DNA from: Leptidea sinapis
Lineage: Eukaryota > Arthropoda > Insecta > Lepidoptera > Pieridae
Assembly (NCBI RefSeq): GCF_905404315.1
Contig: NC_066270.1
Coordinates: forward strand, 12,666,001 to 12,730,000
Direction: 5' to 3'
DNA length: 64,000 nt
Position numbers and translations under genes: made by a program. Each line of letters begins with the position of its first letter. The stretch's first letter is position 1. Below, piece after piece: positions 11,801 to 26,800 of the stretch. The notes under the pieces were generated by a model. The model saw only the letters and a program-made list of their open reading frames with translations, did no database searches and was not told the origin of the DNA.

Positions 11801-14800
11801 TACTACAACGCTGTGGAATGAGCTTCCTTGTGCGGTGTTTCCGGGACGATACGACATGGGTACCTTCAAAAAAAGCGCGTACACCTTCCTTAAAGGCCGG
11901 CAACGCTCTTGTGATTCCTCTGGTGTTGCAAGAGAATGTGGGCGGCGGTGATCACTTAACACCAGATGACCCGTACGCTCGTTTGTCCTGCTATTCCATA
12001 AAAAAAACATTCTATACATATAGTGCTTATGGTACTTATATGCCCACTTCTTAATCATTTATAGATAGGCAAAGTGTCATACAAATAGGGAGTGTAAGAC
12101 GTAGATCGTCACGGATACTAAACTAATTGGGAGGTTCCTTTGCACAGGATGCCGGCTAGATTACGGCGCCTATTAGTACCGTGAAGCAGTAATGTGTAAA
12201 CATTATTGTGTTTCGGTCTGAAGGGCGCCGTAGCTAGTGAAATTACTGGGCAAATGTGACTTAACATCTTAGTCTCAAGGTGACGAGCGCAATTGTAGTG
12301 CTGCTTAGAATTTTTTGGTTTCCTGAGCGGCACTGTATTGTAATGGGCAGGGCGTATAAATTACTCGTCCTCTCGCTCTTATTGTCATAAAAAAACTCTA
12401 TCTACATGTATATGTAAGGCCCACACACACTTTTGCCGTTCCGGTATCAGACTGTGAATGCTATGTGCTTATATTATATATACAACGTCATTGACTATAA
12501 TAATCCAATCAAAAAGCTGAATTTCCGACGAGACACTTCTGATGCATTTAATTTGAATATTTTTATTTGTTGAAGTTTATCTGACAGCTCGCATGTTAAA
12601 GTTGATCAGAACATCAAATTATCATGCAGTACCGGTCCGATAGCCGTAATTCTGGATTCACATTATGCATTCACAGATTTTATGTTTTTGTGGTTGATTT
12701 TTTTTCACCTAATCTTAAGCGATCGTCACCACGCTCTCCTTCAATACCAGAGGAATCACAGGAGCGTCGCCGACTAATTATAAAGGTGTACATTCAATTT
12801 CCCTAAACAGCGATACTGATGCATACTTGCAAATTATGATTGCAGTTAGCCCTTCTATTAAAAGCATAAAAGGCATTTATTTCCTCAAAATTGATTCCCT
12901 TCGATCATTTTTATGTGTAGATTGACTATGACAGCTGTGGAAACGTTGAAAGAATTTAGAGTTAACCTCTAGTTTGAACAATGCCTGCACACTAAAGTAA
13001 TAATAAATTTATAGTAAACCTCTCTTTTGATCACACTAAAGTAATATGCCTGGCCTGTTTTTATCAGTTCTCTAGCAGCAAGAGGCTCTATCTAGAGGTA
13101 GGTACAGGTATTTACCGGCCAGTTTCCGCAACTCGACGTCTATTGTGCACCTATTTTTAACCGACTTCATAAAGGAGGAGGTTCTCAATTCGATTGCTTA
13201 TTTTATGTATATACACCGATTACGATTAGATTTATGATCCGATTTATATGATTCTTCTATAGTTTGATGCGGAGTTTGGTCCAATACTCTTTCGATTTAT
13301 GAATATTTTTGTTTACGTGGATTGACATTGTGATTTGTGATACGAGAGTTTTATGCATATTATAAATATACAGGATGGTTTTTTGAGATGGACGGTGATG
13401 GCCAAGTCAGAAACTACGCGACTAAGAGGAAAGTCGTGAAAGGAGTCATGCCCTCGATTTATAAGAAATCAATAATTTTTCATTACTTGAACTTTTGACG
13501 GAAACCAAGCCGAATAATTTTTCAAAAAAATTACACCAGGTATTATTGAACCAATGGACTCTGTTACTGAGAAGGATCAAACCTTGTAAAGATATGTATT
13601 ACTAAAAATTTAAAATTTTTACAAATTGCTTTTCATATCTCACTATTACCTTAATAATAAGTTGCTCAAAACGGTTTCCTTTGACTCCAATGCATAAGTT
13701 TATACATCTCTCTAATGACCTTACTACATTTGATACCATGAAAGGATACCTCGATAAAATATCAACAAAAAAAGTAGAATTTCTAACAAAAAGTTTGAAT
13801 AGGTTTCTTCTGTTTAAAAATAATAAAACAGAAAATTTGGTAATTCTCGTATTAATACATTTCTTTGAAAGATTGATTTCTTTGATTGATCCTTATCAGA
13901 GTGGTCCAATAATACAGGCTGTAATTTTTTTTAATATAAATTGGCTCCGTCTCCGTCAAAAGTTCAAGAAATTAAAAATTATTGATTTCTTATAAATCGA
14001 GGGCATGACTTGTTTCACGACTTTCCTCGAAGTCTCGTATTTTCAGACTTGGCCATCACCGCCCTTCTCAAAAAACTACCCTGTAGATCAATAAAGTGTT
14101 ACGCAAAAACTTTCAAAGATACATCAACATGCTATGAGCTACGAGTACTTACACAAAACTGAAAGTACATTAAAGTTTTCAGTATAAACTTTTCTCCAGT
14201 CGCCGTCTATGTTTACTTATCTCTCTGGACGCGCTGTTTATTTTATTTCACGTTTGCATTTGAAACTTGAAATTGCGACGTGTTACGCGAGATCTGTTCC
14301 TGAAACAACCCTCTCCAAAATATTATTATATTCAATGTTGGTGCTCCGCGAAAATAAATATCTTGAATGAAGACTTTATTGTAAGCAAGCTAAAAAGGGA
14401 CATTTTAACTTATGCTACAACTTAATATACTAAATGATTATAATTATATATCACCTAATATATGTTATATCTTATGTTAATCATTGCTCGCTTGTCCGCT
14501 GACATAGGCTTCCTCCAGATCTTTCCACATTTTCCTGTTTTAAGTTGTTCTTCGCCATGTTGGTCCAGCAATATGTTTGAAATCATCTTCCCATCGTATC
14601 GTTTTTTTCCCTCTATTTCTTTTTCCATATCTTGGATATCCCTCTAAAATGTCTTTTGTCCATTTATCTTGTTTGCTTCTTATCACATGTCCTGTGTAAC
14701 GCCATTTTAGCTGCTTAATTGTTTTTTCCACACTTTCCAATTTCTTATGTTTTTAGCCGACTTCAAAAAAGAAGGAGGTTCTCAATTCGTCGGTATTTTT

Positions 14801-17800
14801 TTTATGTTTGTTACCTCAAAACTTTCGACTGGCTGAACCGATTTTGATAATTATTTTTATTTGAAAGCTGGTACTTCCCGAGTGGTTCCATTGTAATTTG
14901 GTCCAGATCTTACAATGGAATTCATGAGAAAACCATAAAAGTCTTAAATTTTGCTATACGTATGTATAGTGGATGTTAAATTTACGAATAACTCAATATC
15001 GCGCGAACCGATTTCGATAATTCATTTTTTTTATTGGAAAGCATAAACTTCAAGAATAGTTTGGTTAGGTTCTGATTACGGAATCCATGACAGTGTAACG
15101 GAACACTGTCTGTAATCAAATTGCAAAGTACTTACGTTCATTGCTGTATATTAAGTATATTTACACATACTTAGACAAATTGTTAGTTAGTGTACTTCAA
15201 ATTCACTAAAAATCATACAATAAAAAAAAAAAAAAACAAAAAACAACCGCCTTTAAAAACACTTTTCCAAAACAATAGATATAATGTGCACTCAAAAGTA
15301 TAAAAATAATTGCGTATTTTTGTATAAATAATTGCGTATTTATATACAATCTAATTAATTAATTTTATTCTAGTTACGTTTATTGTAATTTTTGGAATCG
15401 GCGTCCTTCCGCCGCGACCCGCTCTCGCCTCTCACCTCCTCACGACTCAAGCACATCTCATCTTTAACTATGTATGTAGTTACAAACCTATCTTGGATGA
15501 TCTATCTATTGTTTGAAATGTGTTTTTGAAGTCGGTTGTTTTATTGTTAATTTATTTTTATTTTAGTGAATTTGAAGTACACCAACCAAAAATTTATCTA
15601 AATATGAGTAGATGTACTAAATTTTTCAATGCAGCAATGAAAAGTCTAAAAATAAATGTAAATTAATCATCCACATACGTAAAGCATATTTAAGACTTTT
15701 ATGATTTTCTCATAGATTCCATTGTCAGATATGGACAAAATTACAATGGAACCACACAGAAAGCACCAGGCTTCAAATAAAAAAAAGAATTTTCAAAATC
15801 GGTTCACCCAGTCCGGATGCCGGCTAGATTATGGGTACCACAGCGGCGCCTATTTCTGCCGTGAAGCAGTAATGTGTAAGCATTACTGTGTTTCGGTCTA
15901 AAGGGCGTCGTAGCTAGTGAAATTACTGGAAAAATTAGACTTGACAACTTATGTCTCAAGGTGACGAGCGCAGTTGTAGTGCCGCTCAGAATTTTTGGGT
16001 TTTTCAATTCAAATTCAAATTCAAATATTTTTATTCAAAATAGGATTTAAAATCACTTATTGAACGTCAAAATCTACCACCCATTCAAAAGAGACTGCCT
16101 CGTGTTAACATTATGAATGTCACAGTTTCTAGAAAATTCCTCAATGTGCTTATGAACATACAAAACATTATCAAAAATGTATTGAGAAGCAACAGTCAAA
16201 ATGTTTATTTCTTTAAATTTTTCTCTTAATGATTCTTTAGGACCTAGGTTATAAATCGCGCGAATAGCCCTCTTCTGCAGCACAAATATAGTTTTAATAT
16301 CGGCCGCACTGCCCCATAACAATATACCATAGGACATAATACTATGAAAATAACTAGAGTATACTAATCTCGCCGTATCTATGTCAGTTAACCGTCTAAT
16401 TTACTTAACCGCATATGCTGCAGAACTAAGCCTATTCGCCAATCCTTCAATATGGGGGCCCCACTGCAATTTGGAATCAAGAGTAATGCCAAGAAATATA
16501 GCAGATTCCACTGGTTTTACCACCTCTCAATTTAATAAAATATTCGCATCTACATTTTTGACATTTGGCGCGGTGAATTTAATATATTTGGTTTTATGAT
16601 TATTTAACAATAAGTTATTGGCGATAATAATCCTGAGCGGCACTGCATTATCATTCGCATGGCGTATCAATTACCATCAGCCGAAAGTCCAGCTCGTCTC
16701 GTGCCTTATTTTCATAAAAAAACTTATATTACTGATCCTGGCTATTTAAATTAATGACAAATAAAAGTAGACCAGTAGAAAAATAACATTTATTACACTA
16801 TTAAGTTTTAATTTCGCATTAAAACATTGAAAATTCTATAATCTAAAATTAAAAAATAAATAAAACTTATTACTATATTTAACTGAAGGTTCTGTGTTTG
16901 TTGTTGACAACGGACTGGTGTAAATATGAAATTCACGCCTATATTTGAAATAGGTTGCGACTTGCGGTTAAATTTGACATGAAGTCAATTAGTATCGTCA
17001 CTACAATGTTCGTCAGTATACCGCTACTCGCTAGACGTTCGTAATATGTCAACGACAGAGCCGGAACTTCAGCTGTTAGAACATTTTAACAATGTAAACT
17101 ATAATATCACCGTTCAACCTGTCTGATTGGTTTTCATTCATTAACATAATGCCATGTTAATGAGATCGATTGGTAGTTGGATATTATGTGGAAATATTTA
17201 GTTATTTATTTACCATAGTTGAATAAATAAAACTTTAACTGATTGATTTATGAATGCTAGTCTCTTTCTTTTATTATCTTCTGACGATCGTAGTGTGCTC
17301 AATAATATAAACATTAACAGCAACTACTTTTTCTTTATGACTATAAGGGGCAAGACGAGCAGGACGTTCAGCCGATAGTAGTTGTAACGCCCTGCCCATT
17401 ACAATGCAGTGCGCTCGTCACTTTGAGACATAAGATTCAGTCTCATTTGCTCAGTAATTTCACTAGCTACGGCGCCCTTCAGACCGAAGTACAGTATTGC
17501 TTGCACATTATTGCTTCACGGCAGAAATAGGCGCAGTTGTGGTACCCATAATCTACACGGCATCCTGTGCCTCCCACTGGTAAAAAACTATAAAATAGTT
17601 AGTACAATAATTACTTAATATAAAAGAAGAAGCTCCATTAAAAGTTCTTATTACGTACTTCATAATACCAAGAAAGAAACAACAAATAAACTCAAACCTG
17701 TTTTCGATAAAACATCCAATCTGAAAATTCAACATTTAATGACCAAGTTGCACAGTATCCATTCCAATATTTATTTTCTAAAGGCTTTTCATTCGCTAGA

Positions 17801-20800
17801 ACAAGACGAGATTAGCCTAGCTTTAAGAACCAAATGCGTCTCCCACTTATCTACAAGCACATAAGTCAGTTCATCTCATGTCTCAGGAGTACAGAGTTAT
17901 GACGTAGTCGTACCATATAATATAGAGCTACGCCTTATATGACCTTACCTTTTGCGACGAATCAAACAATAATTTATCTGTGATAGACTCATGATACTTC
18001 TTTATGTAATATACTCTCTGCATCAATTACTTTAATACAAATTCATCTAATAAAAATCGTCAATAATACCAAATTCAAACCATTTGTTGCATTGGCACTG
18101 CGCAGTGAGGTTAATTAAATGAAAATACTATCTAAAATAATCCTTAATAAGGCCATATGGAGTACAATAATTATTAATTATAATAAAGTAAAGAACTATT
18201 TAACATGACGATAATATAATATGGCGACATCATATTTGTGAAAGTTACAGTATTTACTCGAGCCAGTCTCGAACAATGTGTGACGTTGACGTGTCACATG
18301 TTCTGTTTAACTTTGCTAATAATTTAAGCTATAATGCCGGGTTGCATAGTAAACTTTGTAAAAATAATAATACGAGAAATAAAAAAGATACTAGGTTCAC
18401 ATATCATCAGTAAGAATTTTGTATTTTATTAATTTATTTCTTAAATAACACGCAGCGTATGTTACAAGATGTTGAAAGATGCCATTGAGTGTCAAGATGC
18501 AACGCACACAAGCATCTTATAGTTGCCGTAATAAAAGAGCTATATTTCTTAAGTAGTGCGGTATCTTATTGGAGCGCAGCGGAGACCAATCCTTAATCTA
18601 AGTTTGGTATGATACTTTAGCTTAGCTTTAAAACTGAAATCCTTAAGGTATTTCACACATCATATCATATTACAATTAACAGTATTTTCTGTTGGTATTA
18701 TATTTACTTTACTAACCATTAAAACTGAGTTCCCAAAAAAATATGAGAGCAGTTATCAAAGCTGCTAGAATGAGGATAACAGATAAGATCAAAAGAGCAG
18801 CTCCTTTATGACAGAATAAATACAAACAAAAATACACAAAGATATTTAAAGAAGATGTCACGCACGAGACGAATCTCTAAGAACTGTATTTAATCCTTAC
18901 AATCAATCTTCAATGGGATAATGTTTTGAAATAAAATATGAATCCTACTTCCATTACTAAACCCTATTATTTTGTAGCTTATTATAAAATTATTTTTTAT
19001 AAATTATTATTATAAATATATTATAAAATCGGCTAGGTACAAAACTGAATGAACCACATCAATGTAGAGGTGGCGTTCAGGTAGATGCTCTTAGGCGTCA
19101 CGGGTTACTCTTGTATAAAATCGGCAGACCGTATCAGTCGTCACGCCAGCATTAATAAAGTCATCCGCAGGTCATTTGCCGCTCTTAATATACCAGCTGT
19201 TTTAGATTCTGCTGTTTTAAATGGTATTGGAACCCGCTGCGATGGCAAGCGTCCTGATGGAATAACACTGGTGGCTTGGGCACGGGGAAGGTTGCTGGTG
19301 TGGGACGCGACTTACTTTGACACTCTGGCTGCTTCTCATGTCCAAGTTACGTCAGTTGGTTCTGGGGCTGTTGCTTCGACTGCCAAAGATAGTCGCAAGT
19401 ATGTAGGTCTCAGTGAGTCATACATATTCATGCCGTTTGGTGTCGAGACATTTTCCCGGTGGGGCCCAGAGAATGTACTTCGCACCCCAATAAGACTACT
19501 GGAAACCCAAGCGCTGGCAGCTACTTCGGTCAACGGATAAGTCAAGCTATCCAACACGGAAATGCTGCCAGTAATCTTGGTACGCTTCCACATAATGATA
19601 GTATTAATTTTGTGTAATCATAGTGTTGTAAATATAGTTATAAGATCTGTTTCATTATAAAATTATATTGAATGCATTTCACAAACTAGTAGAATTACCC
19701 TCTTCTGCAGCACAAATATTTTGTTTATATGCGGCCCTGCCCCAAAACATTCTTATTCCGTTACACATTTAATTATCTCTAAGACTTTAAAGAATGTAAC
19801 TTTAAATTAGGTATGGCTGTTTCAATATCTGTTAACCCTTAATATTTTTAAATAGGAAACACTGCATAGCTTTATTCTAATAAATTACCCTGTGCTTCCC
19901 CGGGATATTCTCGCTCGGGCTGCCCGTTGTATCCTGGGGAGAGCACAGAACCACGCATGTCCTAGGACAGCGAGGCAGTAACACCACGGCACCCCGCTCC
20001 ACGCTTAATGTGGACTTTTGCAACATCAAGGGAATCCACTCCAATTTAAACGCCATCCACCACCACCTTGATTTTGAGGATCGGTAAAATAACCCCATTT
20101 GTCGTATCTATGCTCTTCGACAACACTTCCCTTAAAGCCTCTCCTAGTATCGGAATACTGGCTCTCGAAATCTTAAGCGAATACCAATTACGTTGCCATC
20201 TGGAGGTTAAAACCAAATTGGCTTCGAAGAAGCTGGGCGTCATATATAGAGCATGACAAATACAACGCAGAGCAGCTCAAATTGTCGAGGACCTAGTGCT
20301 CTGTGAATGGTTGGACCACTTAGTGTTACGTAGAACCGTCGGTTCATTGTGTGTCTTCTACCGCATCTATCACGGGGAGAGTTCCGAAGAGCTGTATTCC
20401 TGCTACCTGATTCCTGCCGCCGAATTCCACCTCCGCACGACACGCCACAAGGTAAGACATGGATACCTTAAAAAAAAAGCGCGTACACCTTCCTTAAAGG
20501 CCGGCAACGCTCCTGTGATTCCTCTGGTGGGAATTATATGTGTTTAAATATTATGAGAATGTGGGCGGCGGAGATCACTTAACAGCAGGTGACCCGTACA
20601 CTCGTCTGTCCTCCTTTTTCCATAAAAAAAATGATTTTAAGTCTTATGTGATGCCTGATATGTTGTTGTTTTTACAACATCAATTTTATATATATATAAA
20701 TATGATAGGTGTTGGTTGTTTCTTTATATTTGTGTTGTTGGGTTAACAGTACATAATGTTTTTTCTATTATTAGTAAGTTATTTCCGTTTTTACATACCA

Positions 20801-23800
20801 GTTTGCTACTTCCTTTGATTAGGATTCCAAAAAAAGAATGCTTGGAAAAGTAATATTACAAATTTCACTGGTATTTCAGAAAGAGTAGCATTATTACAAT
20901 TAACATTTTAAAATTAAACATTTCTGTAATTCAGGCATATGCACCTACAGAAAGATCCAGTGAAGCCGAAATCTAAAACTTCTACGCCGATTTTAAAAAA
21001 GCACATACGATGGCAGATGAGAATGTTCTAGTCTTAGGAGATTTTAATGCAAAAATAGGAGGCAAGAAAATAAGGCGAAAATATGGGAAATGACGGCGTA
21101 GGTCAAAGGAATCAAAGACGAGAACGATTAATAGATTATGCATTTGAATACAGATTTGAATACAGATTGAATAGACATTTAAATATAGCAATAATCAATA
21201 CCTATTTTAGAAAAAGACCTAATAGAAAATTGACTTGGAATCACCAGTCCAAACTGTAAAACATGAAATTGATTACATTATGACAAATGTTCCAAAAATA
21301 ATCAAAAACTATGAAGTCCTTAATAATGTAAAATTCCTAACAGATCATACTGCTGAGAGCAACACTCCTTTAAACCAAACAAAAAAAATGTAGAATATAC
21401 TACAAAAAACTACCAAGTATTTCCAAGACAGACCATGAAATTAAATACTACGTAGATATGCTAAAGCAGATTATCGAAGACAAACAAAAAGATTTAACAA
21501 TTCTATTACAATATGCTTGAAGAAGCCATAATTTACAGCTTAACTAACAAAAACAACTTTGAAATCATAAAAAGAAGCAAAATATTAAGTGAAAATACAA
21601 TACATACATACATACATAAAATCACGCCTCTTTCCCGTAGGGGTAGGCAGAGACCACTTCTTTCCACTTGCTACGATCCTTACATACTTCTTTCGCTTCG
21701 TCCACTTTCATTAATCCTTTCATACATGCTCTCCGGTTTAGGGTACTCTTGACCTGGCCTTTTTTCAAGACGTCCCTGATTTGATCTCGAAACGTCAGCC
21801 TAGGTCTACCCCTTCCAACACTTTCATTCACACTGGCCTTATACACTTTCTTCGTCAATCGTTCTTCATTCATTCTCTCGACATGTCCAAACCATCTCAG
21901 CATACCTTTCTCAATTTTTGTCACAACATCTTCTTTCAGACCACAACGTTTCCTTATCTCACAATTTCTTATCCTGTCACTCAGTTAAACTCCTATCATA
22001 CTTGTCAACGCTCTCATCTCAACTGCATTTATTCTGCTTTCATGTTTCTTCTGCCATACCCAACTTTCACTTCCGTACATGAGTGTTGGAACCAACACCC
22101 CCTCATGCACAGCCAAGCGAGCCTTATAAGACACCTCACCTAAGACTGTTCATAAAGGAGTGCAAAGCTCCATTCATCATGTTTCCTGCATTCACTCTTC
22201 TTTAAATATCACTCTCATACTTTCCATCTCTTGTAAATTTAGAACCCAGATACACAAAATCATTCACCTGTTCAATTTTTTCATCTCCAATCACGATATT
22301 GCAGTCTGTCACTACCTCATCTCTTTCAAGCACCATCACTTTCGTCTTCTTTACATTCATCTTCATTCCCTTTCTACCAAAAGCTCCATTTATAGTAGTT
22401 ACCATCTCTTGCAACTCCTCGGCTGAAGATGCAAGTAATACTTGGTCATCAGCATAGAGAAAACATTTGACGAGTAACTCATTCATTCTCAACCCACTGT
22501 CATTCTCTTTTAAACCTGTCAAGCAATTGTTCATGAATAGATTACACGGTGCCACGGTGACGCTACACATCCCTGTCTAATAACTTTTTAGATATTAAAC
22601 CATTCAGTGTATGCCCCGTTTATCCTTACACAAGCACTAGAATCTCTATAAAGAGATTGCAATGCTCGTATGAGGACACTGCTCACACCGCTCGCGGACA
22701 ATGCTGACCACAATTCATTCCTCACCACTCTATCATAGGCCTTTTCTAGATTCTAGAAAACACAATAGAACTAGTAAAAAGAAGAACTGAACTACAAATG
22801 AAAAAAAATAAGGACATAAATACAAAGAAGGATCTATGCAGATTATATAAAGAAACTAACAAAGCAATTAAAAAAGATTATAGCAAACATAGGCAAGATA
22901 GTAACAAAAAACATGAACAAATTTAGAAGCACGAAAAGAGTATTTAGAGAACTTAGTAATAAGAAAATATGGATACAAAAACTAGAAAGCCCATCTAAAG
23001 AAACCAAAACAAGACAAGATTTTATGTATCAGGCTAGTACTTATGACCGAGAACTCTATAAAAAAAAGACAACGAAATTTTGTAATTCAATGAAAGATAC
23101 CTAGCTAAAAGCATAAAATTAATTAGAACTATAGATGAAAAAGAAATTTATGCACAGCTAAAACAACTAAAACCAGTTAAAAGCCCAGTTCCAGATGGGA
23201 TAAGCAATGAAATCATTAAATTAGGTGCACCAGTATTACTTAAACACCTCATAAAATTGTTTAAAATGATTCTTGAAGCTGAATCTGTCCCCAATCAATG
23301 GTGTTAATCAGATATTTTACTGCTATACAAAAAAGGAAACCCATATTATCACCAATTACAGACCAATCAGATATAGAGTTCTCGGTCATAAATACTAGCC
23401 TGATACATAAAATCTTGTCTTGTTTTGGTTTCTTTAGATGGGCTTTCTAGTTTTTGTATCCATATTTTCTTATTACTAAGTTCTTTAAATACTCTTTTCG
23501 TGCTTCTAAATTTGTTCATGTTTTTTGTTACTATCTTGCCTATGTTTGCTATAATCTTTTTTAATTGCTTTGTTAGTTTCTTTACTGGCAAGTTTATATA
23601 AGCTTTTTGCATCTGTCATTCTCAAACGCATAGCATAGGAAATTGACATTGCACAACCAAGGGAACAAGCAGGCTTCCGTTCTGGATTTAGTACGATTGA
23701 CCATATACATGCGTTGGAACAAATAATCAAAAAGTACCAAGAATTTAAAAACCTTTGTACTTAGGCTTTATCGACTATACCAAAGCATTCGATAGCATAA

Positions 23801-26800
23801 GTCACAGCTCTATGTGGAAGTCACTAAGCAGATTGAACATCAACGAAAAGTATATAAATAAAATAAAACATATTTACAGTAACTGTATAAGTAATGTTCG
23901 ACTAGAATCGAGAAGTGAAGCAATATGCATTGAAATAGGAGTGAGACAGGGTGACCCCCTGTCACCTTAGCTATTCATTGCTGTGTTTGAAAACATGTTC
24001 CAAAACATAGACTGGAAACCCAAAGGACTAAAACAACAGCTATTTAAATCATCTCAGGTTTGCTGATGATATAGTTATCCGGTCTGAAATCCAAAGATCT
24101 ATGCGAAAAGCTATGCACACTTGATCAAGAAAGCTCAAAAGTTGGATTACAAATGAATGCTACCAAAACCAAAATAATGACAAACAGCATAAAATTACCC
24201 ATCAGAGTCAAAGAAAACAGTATAGAATATGTTAACAGCTACATCAACCTGGGTAAGCAGGTATCATTTAATAAAACAAATAACGAAGACGAAGACGAAC
24301 GGAGAACAAAAATAACCTGGAAAAAATTCTGGTCGCTCAAAGAAATCTTAAAAGGAGACTACTCGATGAATTTGAAAAAAACAGTATTTGATACCTGCAT
24401 AATACCCTGTTTGTAATATGGCTGTCAAACATGGGTATTCACGACAAGAGCTAAACAGAAGATCAGGACAACACAAAGAGCCATGGAGCGAAGCATATTA
24501 AAAATAACAAAAATGCACAAAGTCAGAAGTGAAGAAATTAGACAAAAAACTAAGGTAAGTGATGCCCTCATGCAAGCCCTTAAATTGAAATGGCAATGGG
24601 CTGGTCACGTAACTCGCTATAAAGACAGCAGGTGGACACTCAGAATCACGCAGTGGAAGGGACCTAAAGGAAAACGACGAGTAGGCAGACCGAAAAGAAG
24701 GTGGGCTGATGAAGTAATGGAAATAGCCGGGAACGACTGGCAAATAATGGGTAAAGACAGAGACGCGTGGAAAAAGTTGGAGGATGCCTTCACGCGAGGA
24801 GGGGTTCATATCCAAATAAATAAATAACCCATACAAATAAGTAACACGTACTATATAGATATAAAGAAAAATATAAACTAACACTTTAGTGTTATTACTA
24901 AGTTTGACTTGTTATTTATAACAACATCTGAATTGTACATATACGGCTTTATTATTATTATTTTTAGTAATCCGTCCTTATAGACCTGACCAAAACAAGG
25001 TTGCTTGCGCTTTGCTTAAAATATAAAACGTTGTGTCGTCATCAGACAGAAATATAATAACTGTCAGCATAATAATCATGTTTGTCTTGAACTAGAAATG
25101 GCATACCATTTACGTTAGCTAGGTATAAAAAAGGACCTAAAATTGATCCCTGTGGGTTTGATATGATAGATCTAATTGATCTATTAATTCCATCACTGTC
25201 AGCTCATAAAAACTTAGAGTTAAAGCAACTGATATATTTCTCACTAATACAGTTAAGAGATTTCATAAAATCGCTTTTCTTTAGGAACATTTGTGTTTTA
25301 ATAAATATACAAAACTATTAAACAATAATTTTTGCATCTATGAAATCGAAGATGTTTAGATATGAATATTGAATACAAATTTTATCGTTACTTAATGGAA
25401 TTATATAATAGTAGATTAGTAGCCAAGGGCTGTAAGGCATCAATAGCAGCCCGAGATATTTAGGCACACGAGGGCGTCTATAGTTCGAGGGTACAATTGA
25501 TGCTTACACCCGAGCTAACTACTTTGCTTTATTTCATCTCGATTGGGAGGCAAGCAGAAAAAAACCGGCATTACAATAATAAAACAGTTTATTAGATAAA
25601 ATTTATAGTGAAATGAGAACAATTTAAAAATTTTAGGGACAGGTGTTTTTTGGTAATTTTACTTTTATTTTGTATGGAATCTTCAATGTAACCTTAAGCC
25701 ACCATGCTGGATTTCCACCCATCGTGCCTATTTATAGTGGTTAAGTTAGCCCCAGCATCGGCTAAAAGAGTAGCCGATGTTCTCCGGAAGCAATGATCTG
25801 TGTACAATTCCGGGTTTGCTAACTTTAAATAACTTACGATTTGCTTCGGCATAATTCTGATGGTATTTATTCCAATAACTTGTTTGTATTTTTTCTACTT
25901 AACTCACAATCGGGATGTAAAGCACAGTAGTTAGCTCTGTAAGCATAGACTAAGACTGTAGGCATCAATCGCACCCTCGAACTATAGGCGGCTGCTAAAT
26001 ATCTCCGGCTGCAATTGATGCCTTACAGCCCTTGTCTACTAATAATTTTAATGATATTTAATATTATTCATTATAATTTATATTGAATATATTATATCAA
26101 ATATAAACAAGATAATTTGATCATTCTTTAGAATGATAGATAACTTTCAATCACATTCAGTACTCAACCTAAAACGAAACATTATATTGTTTTGACTAAT
26201 ATCTATTAGTTGTGTTTATTGACGCTCATTGTACCAAGTTTCAAAGCAGATTATGTCTGTGGCTGTGAAATCGGTTCTATTGTATTGAGATTAATTACAA
26301 GCTCTCGTTATTGGTAACCATCGGCTGTAAACAGATGATAGCCTACATCGAATTACGTTTTGTATCTAGTTATTGGATCAAGCATCACTTATTATTTTTG
26401 ATTCATGTGTGTTTTATTTGTTAAATTTGTATGGATCAGATTAGAATTATATGCTTTAGAAAATGGTGTCTATTTAAAAGTCAAATTATTATCCAAATGT
26501 TTTGAGTTTTATTTAGTGTTAATTCCGCCAATATTTGTCTTTACACAATTCGAAAAGTGTTTCGCCTGTACACCTCCTGAGGCATCCTCAGGACATGGTG
26601 ACTCGCCAAAATCTGGCACGAGAAATCTTTTGAATTTTAAGAAATTTGGATAATTATGGATTACCGCAAAGTAACGCCTACTTAAATCAATTTTCTCAAA
26701 TTATTATTATATATTTTATTATTACAAGTTTAAAATAGATAACCCAATATTACGAGTGAGTGCACAATATTAGTAATGCATTTTCCCTCCACAAATACAA

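Noticed and set aside
22160..22426. + strand frames at 21781-22426
   Set aside because: Antisense to the minus-strand LINE RT that carries YADD and other conserved blocks.
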